This document shows, piece after piece, positions 26,433 through 37,538 of a DNA stretch of 64,000 nucleotides. Each line of letters begins with the position of its first letter. Position 1 is the stretch's first letter. The position numbers and the translations under genes were made by a program. The notes under the pieces are model-generated. The model had not been told where the DNA came from. It searched no databases and was given only the letters and a program-made list of their open reading frames with translations. Origin of the DNA: Actinomadura mexicana (GTDB lineage: Bacteria > Actinomycetota > Actinomycetes > Streptosporangiales > Streptosporangiaceae); assembly GCF_900188105.1 (NCBI RefSeq), contig NZ_FZNP01000021.1, positions 62,001 through 126,000 on the forward strand, in the 5' to 3' direction.

Positions 26433-27173
26433 TCAGAATCCCTTGTCAGGTCCGTCCGCGGGGACCGCCCGGTTCCCCAGGGGGGACGACCCCCCTGGAC
26501 CCCCCGGCGAAACCTCGGTCAGGAACGGGTTGGTCGCGCGCTCGCGGCCGATTGTGGTCTGCTCGCCGTGGCCGGGCAGGACGGCCGTCTCGTCGGGCAT
26601 CGTGAGGCACACCCGGGACAGGCTGGCGAGGATCTGCTCGTACGATCCGCCCGGCAGGTCGGTGCGCCCGATGGAGCCGGCGAACAGCAGGTCGCCGGTG
26701 AACATCACGTCCGGGATCTGCTGCGCCTTCGGCGTCCGGAACGTCACCGACCCGGGCGTATGGCCCGGCGCGTGGTCGACCGTGAGGCTCAGGCCGGCCA
26801 GCTCCAGCACCGCCCCGTCGGCCAGTTCGCGCACGTCGTCCGGCTCGGACAGCTCCAGCCCGCCGAACAGCTGCTGCCCGGTGCCCAGGGACAGGCCCTT
26901 GGCCGGATCGGTCAGCAGTTCGCGGTCGTCGGGGTGGATGTAGGCCGGGACGTCCTTCGCGCCGCAGACCGGGGCCACCGACCAGACGTGATCGAGATGG
27001 CCGTGCGTCAGCAGCACGGCGACCGGCTTCAGCCGGTGCTCGCGCAGGATCTCCTCGATCCCGTCCTCGGCGTCCTGGCCGGGATCGATGATCACGCACT
27101 CCTCACCGGCGGCGGGCGCCACGACGTAGCAGTTCGCGGCGAACGATCCAGCGGGGAACCCGGCGACGAGCAC
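26433..27173 (-). CDS. MBL-fold metallo-hydrolase (glyoxalase II-like)
   Basis: This 246-residue protein starts at GTG 27173 behind AAGGAAGGA. The metal-binding motif is THGHLDHVW (H-x-H-x-D-H), with DHAPGHTPGSV, FTGDLLFAGSIGRTD and LPGHGEQTTIG supplying the other ligands. It resembles the small hydrolases next to hisS in many actinobacteria, which may act on glutathione-like or mycothiol thioesters, but the substrate is unproven. The catalytic domain ends about residue 217 (ERATNPFLTEV). The last 29 residues are encoded across a G/C hairpin repeat and look like read-through of an inserted repeat. Confidence 0.9.
   Translation of the reverse strand: MLVAGFPAGSFAANCYVVAPAAGEECVIIDPGQDAEDGIEEILREHRLKPVAVLLTHGHLDHVWSVAPVCGAKDVPAYIHPDDRELLTDPAKGLSLGTGQQLFGGLELSEPDDVRELADGAVLELAGLSLTVDHAPGHTPGSVTFRTPKAQQIPDVMFTGDLLFAGSIGRTDLPGGSYEQILASLSRVCLTMPDETAVLPGHGEQTTIGRERATNPFLTEVSPGGPGGSSPLGNRAVPADGPDKGF
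26475..26514 (-). repeat. Dispersed G-rich/C-rich hairpin element (copy inside MBL hydrolase 3' end)
   Basis: On the minus strand this reads GGTTTCGCCGGGGGGTCC then a perfect 9-bp stem, CCAGGGGGG with CCCCCCTGG around a 4-nt loop (26477-26485 and 26490-26498). The core CCGGGGGGT, G-run, TCG, C-run matches the modules at ruvB and the element near 11.3 kb. It encodes the SPGGPGGSSPLGN tail of the hydrolase. Confidence 0.7.
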
Positions 27174-27394
27174 GGTCGTCCTTCCTTAGAACCATCTCGG
27201 GTGGGCGTGTTCGAGGGTACCGGCGCGGCCACGGCCACCGCGAACGAGATGGCGCGGCCGACGTGTCGCGGGGCGCGGCCCGCCAGGGCGCGGCCGGGCG
27301 GGGGAGCGCTCCCTGAACGCGGAGGCGCTTTTACTCCCGGGTACCGCTACTATGCGCTGCACGTTCACCTGATCACACCGGAGAGGCGAGGTAA

Positions 27395-28144
27395 GTGGCG
27401 GCGAAGGACCGCAAGAAGCAGCTCGCGCGGCAGCGCTACGAGCGCCAGCGGCAGCGGCAGGCGCAGGAGGCGGCGCGGGCGCGCCGACTCAAGATCATCA
27501 CCGCCGCGGCGGTGGTGGCGGTCATCGTCGTCGGCGGCGCCGCGTTCATGGTGCTCACCAAGGACGACGAGTCCACCGCCGCCGGGCCCAAGTGCACCTA
27601 CAAGGCGGCCCAGCAGGACGGTGCGCCCAAGGGCATCGGCACCCCCGCGGGCAAGCCCGCCTACACCGACATCGTCCAGACGACGATGAAGACCAACCAG
27701 GGCGACGTGGAGATGCAGCTGTACGGCGGCAAGGCGCCGTGCACGGTCAACTCCTTCACGTACCTGGCGCAGAAGAACTTCTTCGACAAGACCTCGTGCC
27801 ACCGGATGACGAGCGGCGGGCTCAACGTCCTGCAGTGCGGCGACCCCACCGCGAAGGGCACCGGCGGGCCGGGCTACCAGTTCGCCAACGAGAACACCAA
27901 TGGCGCCATGTACACCGAGGGCACGCTCGCCATGGCGCACAGCAGCCTTCCGGACTCCAACGGCAGCCAGTTCTTCATGGTCTACAAGGATTCGCAGCTC
28001 CCGCCGGACTACACGGTGTTCGGGAAGATCACCAAGGGGCTGGACGTGCTGAAGAAGATCGCGGACGCGGGCTCGGACCCGAAGGGCGACGGCAAGCCCA
28101 AGAAGAAGGTAGAGATCCAGGACGTCACGATCGCCGGGAAATAG
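27395..28144 (+). CDS. Membrane-anchored cyclophilin-type peptidyl-prolyl isomerase
   Basis: This 249-residue protein starts at GTG 27395 behind GAGAGGCGAGG. A strongly basic start (1-33, many Arg/Gln) is followed by one membrane helix (about 34-54), leaving the enzyme outside. The cyclophilin domain runs from about 85 to the end, with NSFTYLAQKNFFDKTSCHR, GTGGPGYQFANEN, LAMAHSSLPDSNGSQFFMVY and YTVFGKITKGLDVL. It should assist folding of secreted proteins. A possible -10 TACTAT lies at 27348-27353, without a clear -35. The 220-nt gap to the divergent hydrolase gene holds both promoters. Confidence 0.93.
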   Translation: MAAKDRKKQLARQRYERQRQRQAQEAARARRLKIITAAAVVAVIVVGGAAFMVLTKDDESTAAGPKCTYKAAQQDGAPKGIGTPAGKPAYTDIVQTTMKTNQGDVEMQLYGGKAPCTVNSFTYLAQKNFFDKTSCHRMTSGGLNVLQCGDPTAKGTGGPGYQFANENTNGAMYTEGTLAMAHSSLPDSNGSQFFMVYKDSQLPPDYTVFGKITKGLDVLKKIADAGSDPKGDGKPKKKVEIQDVTIAGK

Positions 28145-28217
28145 GCGAACGGGATACTAAGGTGTGGAGGGTCCGGTCGCCGTGAGCGCGTCCGGACCCG
28201 CGATTCAGGAGGCAAGG

Positions 28218-29453
28218 GTGTCCAGCGCGACCGATCCCTGGGGCCGGGTGGACGAGGACGGCACCGTCTATGTCAGGACGGCCGACGGCGAGCGGATCGT
28301 CGGCTCCTGGCAGGCGGGCGCGCCCGAGGAGGCCCTGGCCTACTTCAAGCGCAAGTACGACGCGCTCGCCACCGAGATCGGCCTGCTCGAGCAGCGGGTC
28401 CGCACCACCGACCTGCAGCCGGCCCAGGCCCAGCAGGGCATCGACCGGCTGCGCGAGGCCGTCGCCGAGGCGCACGCCGTCGGTGACCTCGGCTCCCTCC
28501 TGCGCCGCCTGGACGGCCTGTCGGAGCAGGTCGGGCGGCGCCGCGAGGAGGTCAAGGCCCAGCGCGAGCAGCACCGGCACGAGGCCCGCGAGGTCAAGGA
28601 GCGGATCGTCGCCGAGGCCGAGCGCATCGCCGTCGAGGAGACGCACTGGAAGAACGGCGGCGAGCGCCTGCGCCTCCTGGTCGAGGAGTGGAAGGCGGCC
28701 GACCGCATCGACCGCCCCACCGAGACCGCGCTGTGGAAGCGGCTGTCGGCCGCCCGCAACGCCTTCACCAAGCGCCGCAAGGCCTACTTCGCCACCCTCG
28801 ACGACCAGCGCGAGGAGGCCCGGCGGGAGAAGGAGCGCCTCGTCGCCGAGGCCGAGGCGATGTCGGGCTCCACCGACTGGGGCGACACCGCCGCCGCCTA
28901 CCGCGACCTGATGCGCCGCTGGAAGCTCGCCGGGCGCGCCTCCCGGGACGCCGAGGAGGACCTGTGGGCCCGCTTCAAGGGCGCCCAGGACGCCTTCTTC
29001 CAGGCCCGCAGCGCGGTGTTCGCCGAGCGCGACGCCGAGTTCCGCGGCAACGCCGAGGAGAAGGAGAAGATCCTCGCCGAGGCCGAGCGGCTGCTCCCGG
29101 TGCGGGACGTCCGGCAGGCCCGCCAGTCCCTGCGCACGATCCAGGAGCGCTGGGAGGCCGCCGGGATGGTGCCGCGCGACCAGCGCGATCGCCTCGAAGG
29201 GCGGCTCCGCAAGATCGAGGAGGCCGTCCGCTCCGCCGAGGAGAACGAGTGGCGCCGCACCAACCCCGAGGCCCGCGCCCGCGCCGAGGCCACGGTGGGC
29301 CAGCTGCGCAGCTCCATCGAGCAGCTGGAGAAGCGGCTCGGCAAGGCCCGTGAGGCGGGCCGTCAGAAGGACGTCAAGGAGGCCGAGGAGGCCCTCAGCG
29401 CCCGTCGCGCCTGGCTCGAAGAGGCCGAGCGCACCCTCGCCGAGTTCTCCTGA
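28218..29453 (+). CDS. DUF349 coiled-coil protein
   Basis: GTG 28218, after CAGGAGGCAAGG, gives 411 residues; in-frame GTGs at 28164 and 28182 have weaker ribosome sites. The N-terminus WGRVDEDGTVYVRTADGERIVGSW is a family hallmark. The rest is almost all helix, with repeated DUF349 units around tryptophans (VEEWKAADRIDR, LMRRWKLAGRASRDAEEDLWARFKGAQDAFF, IQERWEAAGMVPRDQRDRLEGRLRKIE). Long coiled-coil segments rich in Glu/Arg/Ala lie between. Function is not established for this family, and the protein is probably cytoplasmic. Confidence 0.9.
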   Translation: MSSATDPWGRVDEDGTVYVRTADGERIVGSWQAGAPEEALAYFKRKYDALATEIGLLEQRVRTTDLQPAQAQQGIDRLREAVAEAHAVGDLGSLLRRLDGLSEQVGRRREEVKAQREQHRHEAREVKERIVAEAERIAVEETHWKNGGERLRLLVEEWKAADRIDRPTETALWKRLSAARNAFTKRRKAYFATLDDQREEARREKERLVAEAEAMSGSTDWGDTAAAYRDLMRRWKLAGRASRDAEEDLWARFKGAQDAFFQARSAVFAERDAEFRGNAEEKEKILAEAERLLPVRDVRQARQSLRTIQERWEAAGMVPRDQRDRLEGRLRKIEEAVRSAEENEWRRTNPEARARAEATVGQLRSSIEQLEKRLGKAREAGRQKDVKEAEEALSARRAWLEEAERTLAEFS

Positions 29454-29466
29454 CCGCCCGCCGCCC

Positions 29467-30030
29467 TCAGGCCGTCCGGCCAAGGAAGGCGAGCATGCGC
29501 GTCTGCTCGTCCGCGCCGCGCGGGGCGGGCAGGGGCGGCGCCAGACGGCCCTCGGCCCGCAGTGAGCCGGCGACCACCTGGGCCGTGGCGAACGCGTGGT
29601 GGACGAGGTCCGGGTCGAGGCGCGACGGCTGGCCCGTCGCCCGGGCCAGGTCCCAGGCGTGCACCAGCGGCTCCAGGATGTAGGCCTCCAGGAAGTCGCC
29701 CAGCGGCAGCTCGCCCAGCCCGTCGAACGGGATGGGGCGGCCGAGCGCGTCGGGGGTGAGGGCCGCCGCGCACTCCTTGCGGGCCGTCCGCCAGCTCATC
29801 ATGACGTCGCCCGCGACGAACCGCGCGGGGTCGGTGGTGACGTCCGGCTCGGGCTGTCCCGAGGCCAGTGCCCGGACCAGGAACTGGCCGCCGGTCACGT
29901 GGCCGGCGACCTCCCGGGCGGTCCATCCCGCGCAGGGCGACGGCGCGTCCCACCCGTCGCGGGGGACGCCGGCCACCAGGCCCTCGAAGAGGTCGAGGGC
30001 CCGGTGGTAGCCGCTGAGGTTGTGAGCCAT
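29467..30030 (-). CDS. TIGR03086-type DinB/mycothiol-dependent enzyme-like protein
   Basis: From ATG 30030 this is 187 residues; an earlier in-frame start at 30066 is possible. The four-helix DinB-like fold is indicated by YHRALDLFEGLVAGV, the conserved DAPSPCAGWTAREVAGHVTGGQFL and EPLVHAWDLARATGQ. Histidines in AGHVTG and LVHAWDLA are the likely metal ligands. Relatives include mycothiol-dependent maleylpyruvate isomerase and many unassigned actinobacterial proteins. The substrate is unknown. Confidence 0.85.
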   Translation of the reverse strand: MAHNLSGYHRALDLFEGLVAGVPRDGWDAPSPCAGWTAREVAGHVTGGQFLVRALASGQPEPDVTTDPARFVAGDVMMSWRTARKECAAALTPDALGRPIPFDGLGELPLGDFLEAYILEPLVHAWDLARATGQPSRLDPDLVHHAFATAQVVAGSLRAEGRLAPPLPAPRGADEQTRMLAFLGRTA

Positions 30031-30095
30031 GGTGGTCAGTGACGCGCGATCCGGCGGCGCTGTCAAGCGCTATCGCGAACCTCGCGGGGACCGGC

Positions 30096-30722
30096 TCACG
30101 CGGCGGGGGAGCCGCGCTGCCGGAGCATCGCGTTCATCTGCGTGATCTCAGCCTGCTGCCCTTCCACCATCGTGCGGGCCAGCCGCCGCACCCGGTCGTG
30201 CCCCGTGCGCTCCAGCGCCGCCCGCGCCATGCCCGCGCCGCCGCGGTGGTGCGCGATCATCAACTTCAGGAACAGCACCTCGGCGGCGCGGCCGGAGGCC
30301 TTCTCCAGATCGGCGAGCCGCCCGCGCGTCGCCATGCCCGGCATCGCGGCACCGCCGCCGCGGTGGCCGCCGTGCCCGGTCATCCAGCGCATGCGGCCGG
30401 ACGGATCGGCCTTCGGCACGCCCCACTCGTCCAGCCAGGCCGTCATCATGCCGATCTGGGCGGACTGGGTGTTGATGATGTCGTAGGCCAGCAGCCGGGT
30501 CTCGGGATCGTCCGTGCGGTCCCTGACGATGAAGGACATCTGCACCGACTGGGCGTGGTGCACGCTCATGTCGCGGGCGAACCCGGCCTCGGGGCCGTCC
30601 GTGCCGGGCCGTTCCGAGCGGGAGACGGCGAGTGCGACCAGGACGGCGCCGGCCAGCAGGACCAGGGCCGCGAGGGTGACGCTGGCACGCCGCCCCCGCG
30701 GCGCCGCGGGGCTTTCGCTCAC
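30096..30722 (-). CDS. DUF305 family membrane-anchored protein
   Basis: GTG 30722 overlaps the DUF3105 stop (GTGA), giving 208 residues. One N-terminal membrane helix (about 12-32) is followed by the DUF305 ferritin-like helical domain: GFARDMSVHHAQSVQMSFIV, GMMTAWLDEWG, FLKLMIAHHRGGAGMARAAL and EITQMNAML. The paired histidines (VHHAQ, IAHHRGG) are family-typical possible metal ligands. A Gly/His/Met-rich loop (MTGHGGHRGGGAAMPGM) could bind copper, which is inference. The domain faces outside. It shares a minus-strand operon with DUF3105. Confidence 0.9.
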   Translation of the reverse strand: MSESPAAPRGRRASVTLAALVLLAGAVLVALAVSRSERPGTDGPEAGFARDMSVHHAQSVQMSFIVRDRTDDPETRLLAYDIINTQSAQIGMMTAWLDEWGVPKADPSGRMRWMTGHGGHRGGGAAMPGMATRGRLADLEKASGRAAEVLFLKLMIAHHRGGAGMARAALERTGHDRVRRLARTMVEGQQAEITQMNAMLRQRGSPAA

Positions 30723-31369
30723 GGGGTGTCCTTGCCGCCGGTGCAGGCCGCGCCCGGCTCGGGGGTCTGCGGGCCCTTCACGAAGGCCCGCAGGAACCGG
30801 TCCACCCGCGGATCGGTGGCCTGCTGGAGCTTCACCTGCCGGCCCCATGCGGTGAGCGTGACCGGCGAGTCCTGGTCCGGGTAGGGGCTGAGCAGCGTGT
30901 AGTCGGTCGCGGCGACCTTGCCCTTGAGCACGTCGAGCTGGTCCGCGGGGAGGGTGGGCCGGTAGGTGATCCAGACGGCGCCGTGCTCCAGCGAGTGGAC
31001 GGCGTGCTCGTTCAGCAGCGGCGCTTCGTAGACGCGGCCGTCGCAGTTCTGCCAGACGGGGTTGTGGTCGCCGCCCATCGGCGGATCGGTGTCGTACTCG
31101 ACGCTGCCGCCGACGTGGCCGCGGCCGAGGCCGTCCTTGGTCACCAGGCCGCTGACGGAGGAGGAGCCGTCGGCGGACGACGACCTGGTCTGCATGAACG
31201 TGAAGCCGATGGCGACGACGGCCACCAGGCCGATCACGGCGAAGAACGCGATGCCTCCCCACGGGACCTCGCGCTGTGTCAGCGCGTTCTTCTTGGCGGT
31301 CTTGCCACGCGCGTTCTGGTTACTCGGGTTCTGGTTACGCGCGTGCTTGTTACGGGCGCTCTTGGACAT
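30719..31369 (-). CDS. DUF3105 family membrane-anchored protein
   Basis: This 216-residue protein starts at ATG 31369. The first 33 residues are basic and Asn/Gln-rich, with short repeats (RNQNPSNQNARGK) from imperfect DNA repeats. One membrane helix follows (about 38-58). The extracytoplasmic part is DUF3105, with GGSVEYDTDPPMGGDHNPVWQNCDGRVY and NEHAVHSLEHGAVWITYRP. Conserved His and Cys residues may bind metal. DUF3105 next to DUF305 recurs in actinobacteria, and both may handle metal outside the membrane. This is inference. Confidence 0.9.
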   Translation of the reverse strand: MSKSARNKHARNQNPSNQNARGKTAKKNALTQREVPWGGIAFFAVIGLVAVVAIGFTFMQTRSSSADGSSSVSGLVTKDGLGRGHVGGSVEYDTDPPMGGDHNPVWQNCDGRVYEAPLLNEHAVHSLEHGAVWITYRPTLPADQLDVLKGKVAATDYTLLSPYPDQDSPVTLTAWGRQVKLQQATDPRVDRFLRAFVKGPQTPEPGAACTGGKDTP

Positions 31370-31472
31370 GCCGGCGGCCTCTCCGGGTGCTGTAGGTCAG
31401 AACGGACAGGGCAGCGCCGCATCGGGCAATGGCGTGATGCGGGCTGTGCGAACGGCCGAAGGGCCGGTCCGT

Positions 31473-31928
31473 CTACAGCCGGAGAACCTGGAGGGAGGGC
31501 GAGGACGCGGGTACGAGCCGGGCCCCGGGCGGCGGGGCGAACATCCAGCCGAGACGGGCGGGCAGGCGCGAGACGGGCCGGCGCAGCACGGCGGCCAAGC
31601 CCAGCAGGACGAGGGTGAAAAGGACGGCCACGCACAGGCACCCGTCCACGGGGACGGGAGCGGGCACCTTCATCGGGGAGACGGCCGGCACGCCCTGTGC
31701 GGGGCCGTGAAAGCCGCGGAGCGGCGTGGCTCCGGTAGTCGGCTTCTCGTGGCCGGTGGACGCCGAGACGGCGCCGACGGGGACGCTCACGGCGTGCTGG
31801 GTGCACACGCGCGGCGGGGGCGCGTGGCCCAGCCCGTAGCTGAACACCAGCCCGCCCACGACGAACAGCGCCACGAGCAGCCCTGCCAGCCCGTGGCGTC
31901 GACGGGGGGCCGTACCGGACACCGTCAC
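31473..31928 (-). CDS. Small two-helix membrane protein (possibly DUF6153-like)
   Basis: GTG 31928 gives 151 residues. There is one helix at about 14-34 (LAGLLVALFVVGGLVFSYGLG) and one at about 98-113 (CLCVAVLFTLVLLGLAAVLRR). The loop between them has isolated Cys and His, and the C-terminus GWMFAPPPGARLVPASSPSLQVLRL is Pro-rich. This layout resembles small actinobacterial membrane proteins often next to DUF305/DUF3105 genes. I think of DUF6153 but cannot confirm. It precedes the DUF3105 gene by 103 nt on the same strand. Confidence 0.7.
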   Translation of the reverse strand: MTVSGTAPRRRHGLAGLLVALFVVGGLVFSYGLGHAPPPRVCTQHAVSVPVGAVSASTGHEKPTTGATPLRGFHGPAQGVPAVSPMKVPAPVPVDGCLCVAVLFTLVLLGLAAVLRRPVSRLPARLGWMFAPPPGARLVPASSPSLQVLRL

Positions 31929-31994
31929 GCTCCTGGTCGCGTCTTCCGGGCTGTTCCAACGCCGCAGCCGTCCTCGGGGTTCCCGCCCGCCGGA

Positions 31995-32039
31995 TGCGCG
32001 TGCGGGGACTGTGCTTGCGGGGACTGCGCGTGCGGGGAC
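31995..32039. repeat. Three 15-nt tandem repeats upstream of rarA
   Basis: Units TGCGCGTGCGGGGAC, TGTGCTTGCGGGGAC and TGCGCGTGCGGGGAC (31995-32039), with a partial fourth, lie in the 179-nt divergent gap between the small membrane protein and rarA. No regulatory meaning is apparent. Slippage is a simple explanation. Confidence 0.7.
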
Positions 32040-32107
32040 TGTGGAGCCGCCCGCGCGGACCTGCGGGACCGTCCGGGACCGTCCGCGCCGCGAGATAGTG
32101 TCGGAGC

Positions 32108-33511
32108 GTGACCAGCAGGGCGGAATCGGGCGAGCCGGAGGGCCTTTTCGACGCTCCGGACCGGGACGGGGCGGCCCCGGCGGACGTACGGGCGGAGCCG
32201 CCGGCGGCGCCCGCCCGGGGCGGCGCGGAGCAGCCCCTCGCCGTCCGCATGCGCCCCCGCGCCCTGGACGAGGTCGTCGGGCAGGGCCACCTGCTCGGGC
32301 CGGGCACGCCGATCCGGCAGCTCGTCGACCGGGACGTGCCGATGTCGCTCGTGCTGTGGGGGCCGCCGGGCACGGGCAAGACCACCCTCGCCACCGTCGT
32401 CAGCCACGCCACCTCCCGCCGCTTCGTGGAGGTCTCCGCGGTCAGCGACGGAGTCAAGCGCGTCCGCGCCGAGATCGACCTCGCGCGCCGGGAACTCGGC
32501 ATGACGGGCCGGCAGACGGTCCTGTTCGTCGACGAGGTGCACCGCTTCAACAAGGCCCAGCAGGACGCCCTGCTGCCCGCCGTGGAGAACCGCTGGGTGT
32601 CCTTCATCGGCGCCACCACCGAGAACCCGTTCTTCTCCGTCATCAGTCCGCTGCTGTCGCGCTCGCTGCTGCTCACCCTGGAGCCGCTCGGCGAGGACGA
32701 CCTGCGCGAGGTGGTCCGCCGCGCCCTCGCCGAGGAGCGCGGGCTGAACGGGGCGGTCACCCTCGACCCCGCCGCCGAGGACCACCTCATCCGGCTGGCC
32801 GGCGGCGACGCCCGCCGCACCCTCACCTACCTGGAGGCCGCCGCGCTCGTCGTCGACGACGGCGGGGCGATCGACGCGGACGTGCTGGAGAAGGCCGTCG
32901 ACCGGGCCGCCGTCCGCTACGACCGCGAGGGCGACCAGCACTACGACGTCATCAGCGCGTTCATCAAGAGCATCCGCGGCAGCGACGTCGACGCGGCGCT
33001 GCACTACCTCGCCCGCATGATCGAGGCGGGCGAGGACGCCCGGTTCATCGCCCGGCGGCTGATCGTGCACGCCAGCGAGGACGTCGGCATGGCCGACCCG
33101 ACCGCGCTGCAGACCGCGGTCGCCGCCGCGCAGGCGGTGGAGTTCGTCGGCCTGCCCGAAGCCCGCATCAACCTGGCCCAGGCGGTGATCCACCTCTCCC
33201 TCGCGCCGAAGTCCAACGCGGTGATCACGGCGGTGGACGGCGCGCTCGGCGACGTCCGCAAGGGGCTCGCCGGCCCCGTCCCGGGGCACCTGCGCGACGC
33301 CCACTACAAGGGCGCCGCGAAGATCGGGCACGGGCAGGGCTACAAGTACGCGCACGACCACCCCGGCGGCGTGGTCCGCCAGCAGTACGCGCCCGACGCG
33401 GTCCACGGACGGGAGTACTATCGCCCGACCAGGCACGGCGCGGAAGCCCGGTTCACCGAGGTGCTCGCGCGGATCCGCTCCGTCCTGCGCGGCGCCGCGG
33501 ACCGGCGGTGA
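32108..33511 (+). CDS. rarA: Replication-associated recombination protein A (RarA/MgsA AAA+ ATPase)
   Basis: This 467-residue protein starts at GTG 32108. An acidic N-terminus of about 40 residues precedes the AAA+ core. Walker A is WGPPGTGKTTLA, Walker B is TVLFVDEVHRFNKAQQDALLP, and the sensor is GATTENPFFSV. The C-terminal tetramerisation and DNA-binding part contains RGSDVDAALHYLARMIEAGEDARFIARRL and YKYAHDHPGG. RarA acts at stalled replication forks. It heads the alaS-region block typical of actinobacteria. Confidence 0.95.
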   Translation: MTSRAESGEPEGLFDAPDRDGAAPADVRAEPPAAPARGGAEQPLAVRMRPRALDEVVGQGHLLGPGTPIRQLVDRDVPMSLVLWGPPGTGKTTLATVVSHATSRRFVEVSAVSDGVKRVRAEIDLARRELGMTGRQTVLFVDEVHRFNKAQQDALLPAVENRWVSFIGATTENPFFSVISPLLSRSLLLTLEPLGEDDLREVVRRALAEERGLNGAVTLDPAAEDHLIRLAGGDARRTLTYLEAAALVVDDGGAIDADVLEKAVDRAAVRYDREGDQHYDVISAFIKSIRGSDVDAALHYLARMIEAGEDARFIARRLIVHASEDVGMADPTALQTAVAAAQAVEFVGLPEARINLAQAVIHLSLAPKSNAVITAVDGALGDVRKGLAGPVPGHLRDAHYKGAAKIGHGQGYKYAHDHPGGVVRQQYAPDAVHGREYYRPTRHGAEARFTEVLARIRSVLRGAADRR

Positions 33512-33616
33512 TCGTTCTTCGCCGGCCGGTGCTCCCGCCATGCGGCCTGGTGGACCGGTAAGGTCTGTCAGGCCATGCCCGGCCCCGTGCCGACCTCACG
33601 TGAACGGAAAGCCCTG

Positions 33617-34033
33617 ATGCTTACTGGTGGACAGCTAGCAGGCCTCATCGTGGCCGTGTTCTGGGCGGTGCTCGTCTCGTTCGTCGCGCTCACCCTGCTG
33701 AGGCTCTCCAGGCTGCTCGGCGAGGCCAGCGAGCTCGTCCGCGACATCGGCGAGCAGGCCGGCCCGCTGATGGAGGACATGACCCGGACGGTGAAGCGCG
33801 CCAACGAGCAGCTCGGCCGCACCGACGTCATCACCAGGCAGGTCGCCGGCGTCACCCAGAACGTCTCGGCCGTCACCACCGTGATGACCTCGGTGGTCGG
33901 CGGGCCGCTGGTGAAGGCCGCCGCCTTCTCCTACGGCGTCCGCAAGGCCCTCGGCAACCGCGACGGCGAGGAGCGCGCCGCGTCCGGACGTCCGGAGCTG
34001 CCGGCCCGTTCCCCGGGGAGGGGACGCAGATGA
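33617..34033 (+). CDS. DUF948 membrane protein
   Basis: From ATG 33617 this is 138 residues; an in-frame ATG at 33575 lacks a good ribosome site. The N-terminus is one membrane helix (LTGGQLAGLIVAVFWAVLVSFVALTLL), then an amphipathic helix typical of DUF948 (LSRLLGEASELVRDIGEQAGPLMEDMTRTVKRANEQL). A GVRKALGNRDGEE tail follows. Function is unknown. Its TGA overlaps the next ATG by four bases. Confidence 0.85.
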   Translation: MLTGGQLAGLIVAVFWAVLVSFVALTLLRLSRLLGEASELVRDIGEQAGPLMEDMTRTVKRANEQLGRTDVITRQVAGVTQNVSAVTTVMTSVVGGPLVKAAAFSYGVRKALGNRDGEERAASGRPELPARSPGRGRR

Positions 34034-34350
34034 GGCGGCTGTTCTGGCTCTCCGTCGGCGCAGGCGCCGGCGTCTACGCCACGCACCGCGTCAAGCGGCG
34101 CGTGGAGCGTTTCGCGCGCGCCTGGTCGCCCGAGGGCGTCGCGGCACGGGCGGTGTCGACGGGGCAGGGCGCCGGCGAACGGTTGAGGCTTTTCGCCTCC
34201 GACGTCCGTACCGAGATGCGGGCCCGTGAGGAGGAGCTGCGCGAGGCCGTCCGCATGGACCAGGCCCCGCCGGACGGCGGGGGGCCGCAGGCCCGCCGCG
34301 TGCTCAAGGCGAGATACACGATCATCGAGAACGACAAGGATGGCCACTGA
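34030..34350 (+). CDS. Small basic protein upstream of alaS (DUF6167-like)
   Basis: This 106-residue protein starts at ATG 34030 in an ATGA overlap after GGGGAGGGG. A short hydrophobic start (RRLFWLSVGAGAGVYATHRV) may insert in the membrane. A charged helical region and KARYTIIENDKDGH follow. Similar small proteins sit between the DUF948 gene and alaS in actinomycetes. Function is unknown. Its stop is one base before the alaS ATG used here. Confidence 0.8.
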   Translation: MRRLFWLSVGAGAGVYATHRVKRRVERFARAWSPEGVAARAVSTGQGAGERLRLFASDVRTEMRAREEELREAVRMDQAPPDGGGPQARRVLKARYTIIENDKDGH

Positions 34351-34351
34351 T

Positions 34352-37021
<2,670 letters not shown>

Positions 37022-37079
37022 GCCCGGCACGACGGGGCAGGAGAAGCGAGCCGCGCCACCGCCGGGCGGAGGCGCGGCC

Positions 37080-37538
37080 ATGAGGCGCGGCGTCAGGCTC
37101 GGGGTCGATGCGGGAAGCGTGCGGGTCGGGGTCGCGCGGTGCGATCCCGGCGGGATCCTCGCCTCTCCCCTGGAGACGGTGAAGAGCGGCAAGGGCGACG
37201 TCGACCGGCTCGTGGACCTGGTCGCCGAGCACGAGGCGATCGAGGTCGTCGTCGGGCTGCCCACCTCGCTGTCGGGCCGGGAGGGGCCGGCGGCGCGGTC
37301 GGCGCGCACGTTCGCGGCCAGGCTCGCCAGCCGGCTTCCTGCGGAGACGGTCCGGCTGTACGACGAGCGGCTCACCACCGTGACCGCCGAGAACGGCCTG
37401 CGGGCCGGCGGCGTGCACGGCCAGGCGCGGCGCAAGGTCGTCGACCAGGCCGCCGCGGCGGTCCTGCTCCAGGCGGCCCTCGACGCCGAACGGTTGACCG
37501 GACGCCCCCCGGGCGAGATCGTCCAGGGGAGCTCATGA
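37080..37538 (+). CDS. ruvX: RuvX/YqgF RNase H-fold nuclease
   Basis: ATG 37080 gives 152 residues. RLGVDAGSVRVGVARCDPGGILASPLETV is the YqgF signature, with the first catalytic aspartate. VVVGLPTSLSGREGPAARSARTFA and YDERLTTVTAENGLRAGG follow, and KVVDQAAAAVLLQ gives the last aspartate. In E. coli YqgF processes the 16S rRNA 5' end, and other homologues act on Holliday junctions. The gene follows alaS and overlaps mltG by ATGA. Confidence 0.93.
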   Translation: MRRGVRLGVDAGSVRVGVARCDPGGILASPLETVKSGKGDVDRLVDLVAEHEAIEVVVGLPTSLSGREGPAARSARTFAARLASRLPAETVRLYDERLTTVTAENGLRAGGVHGQARRKVVDQAAAAVLLQAALDAERLTGRPPGEIVQGSS

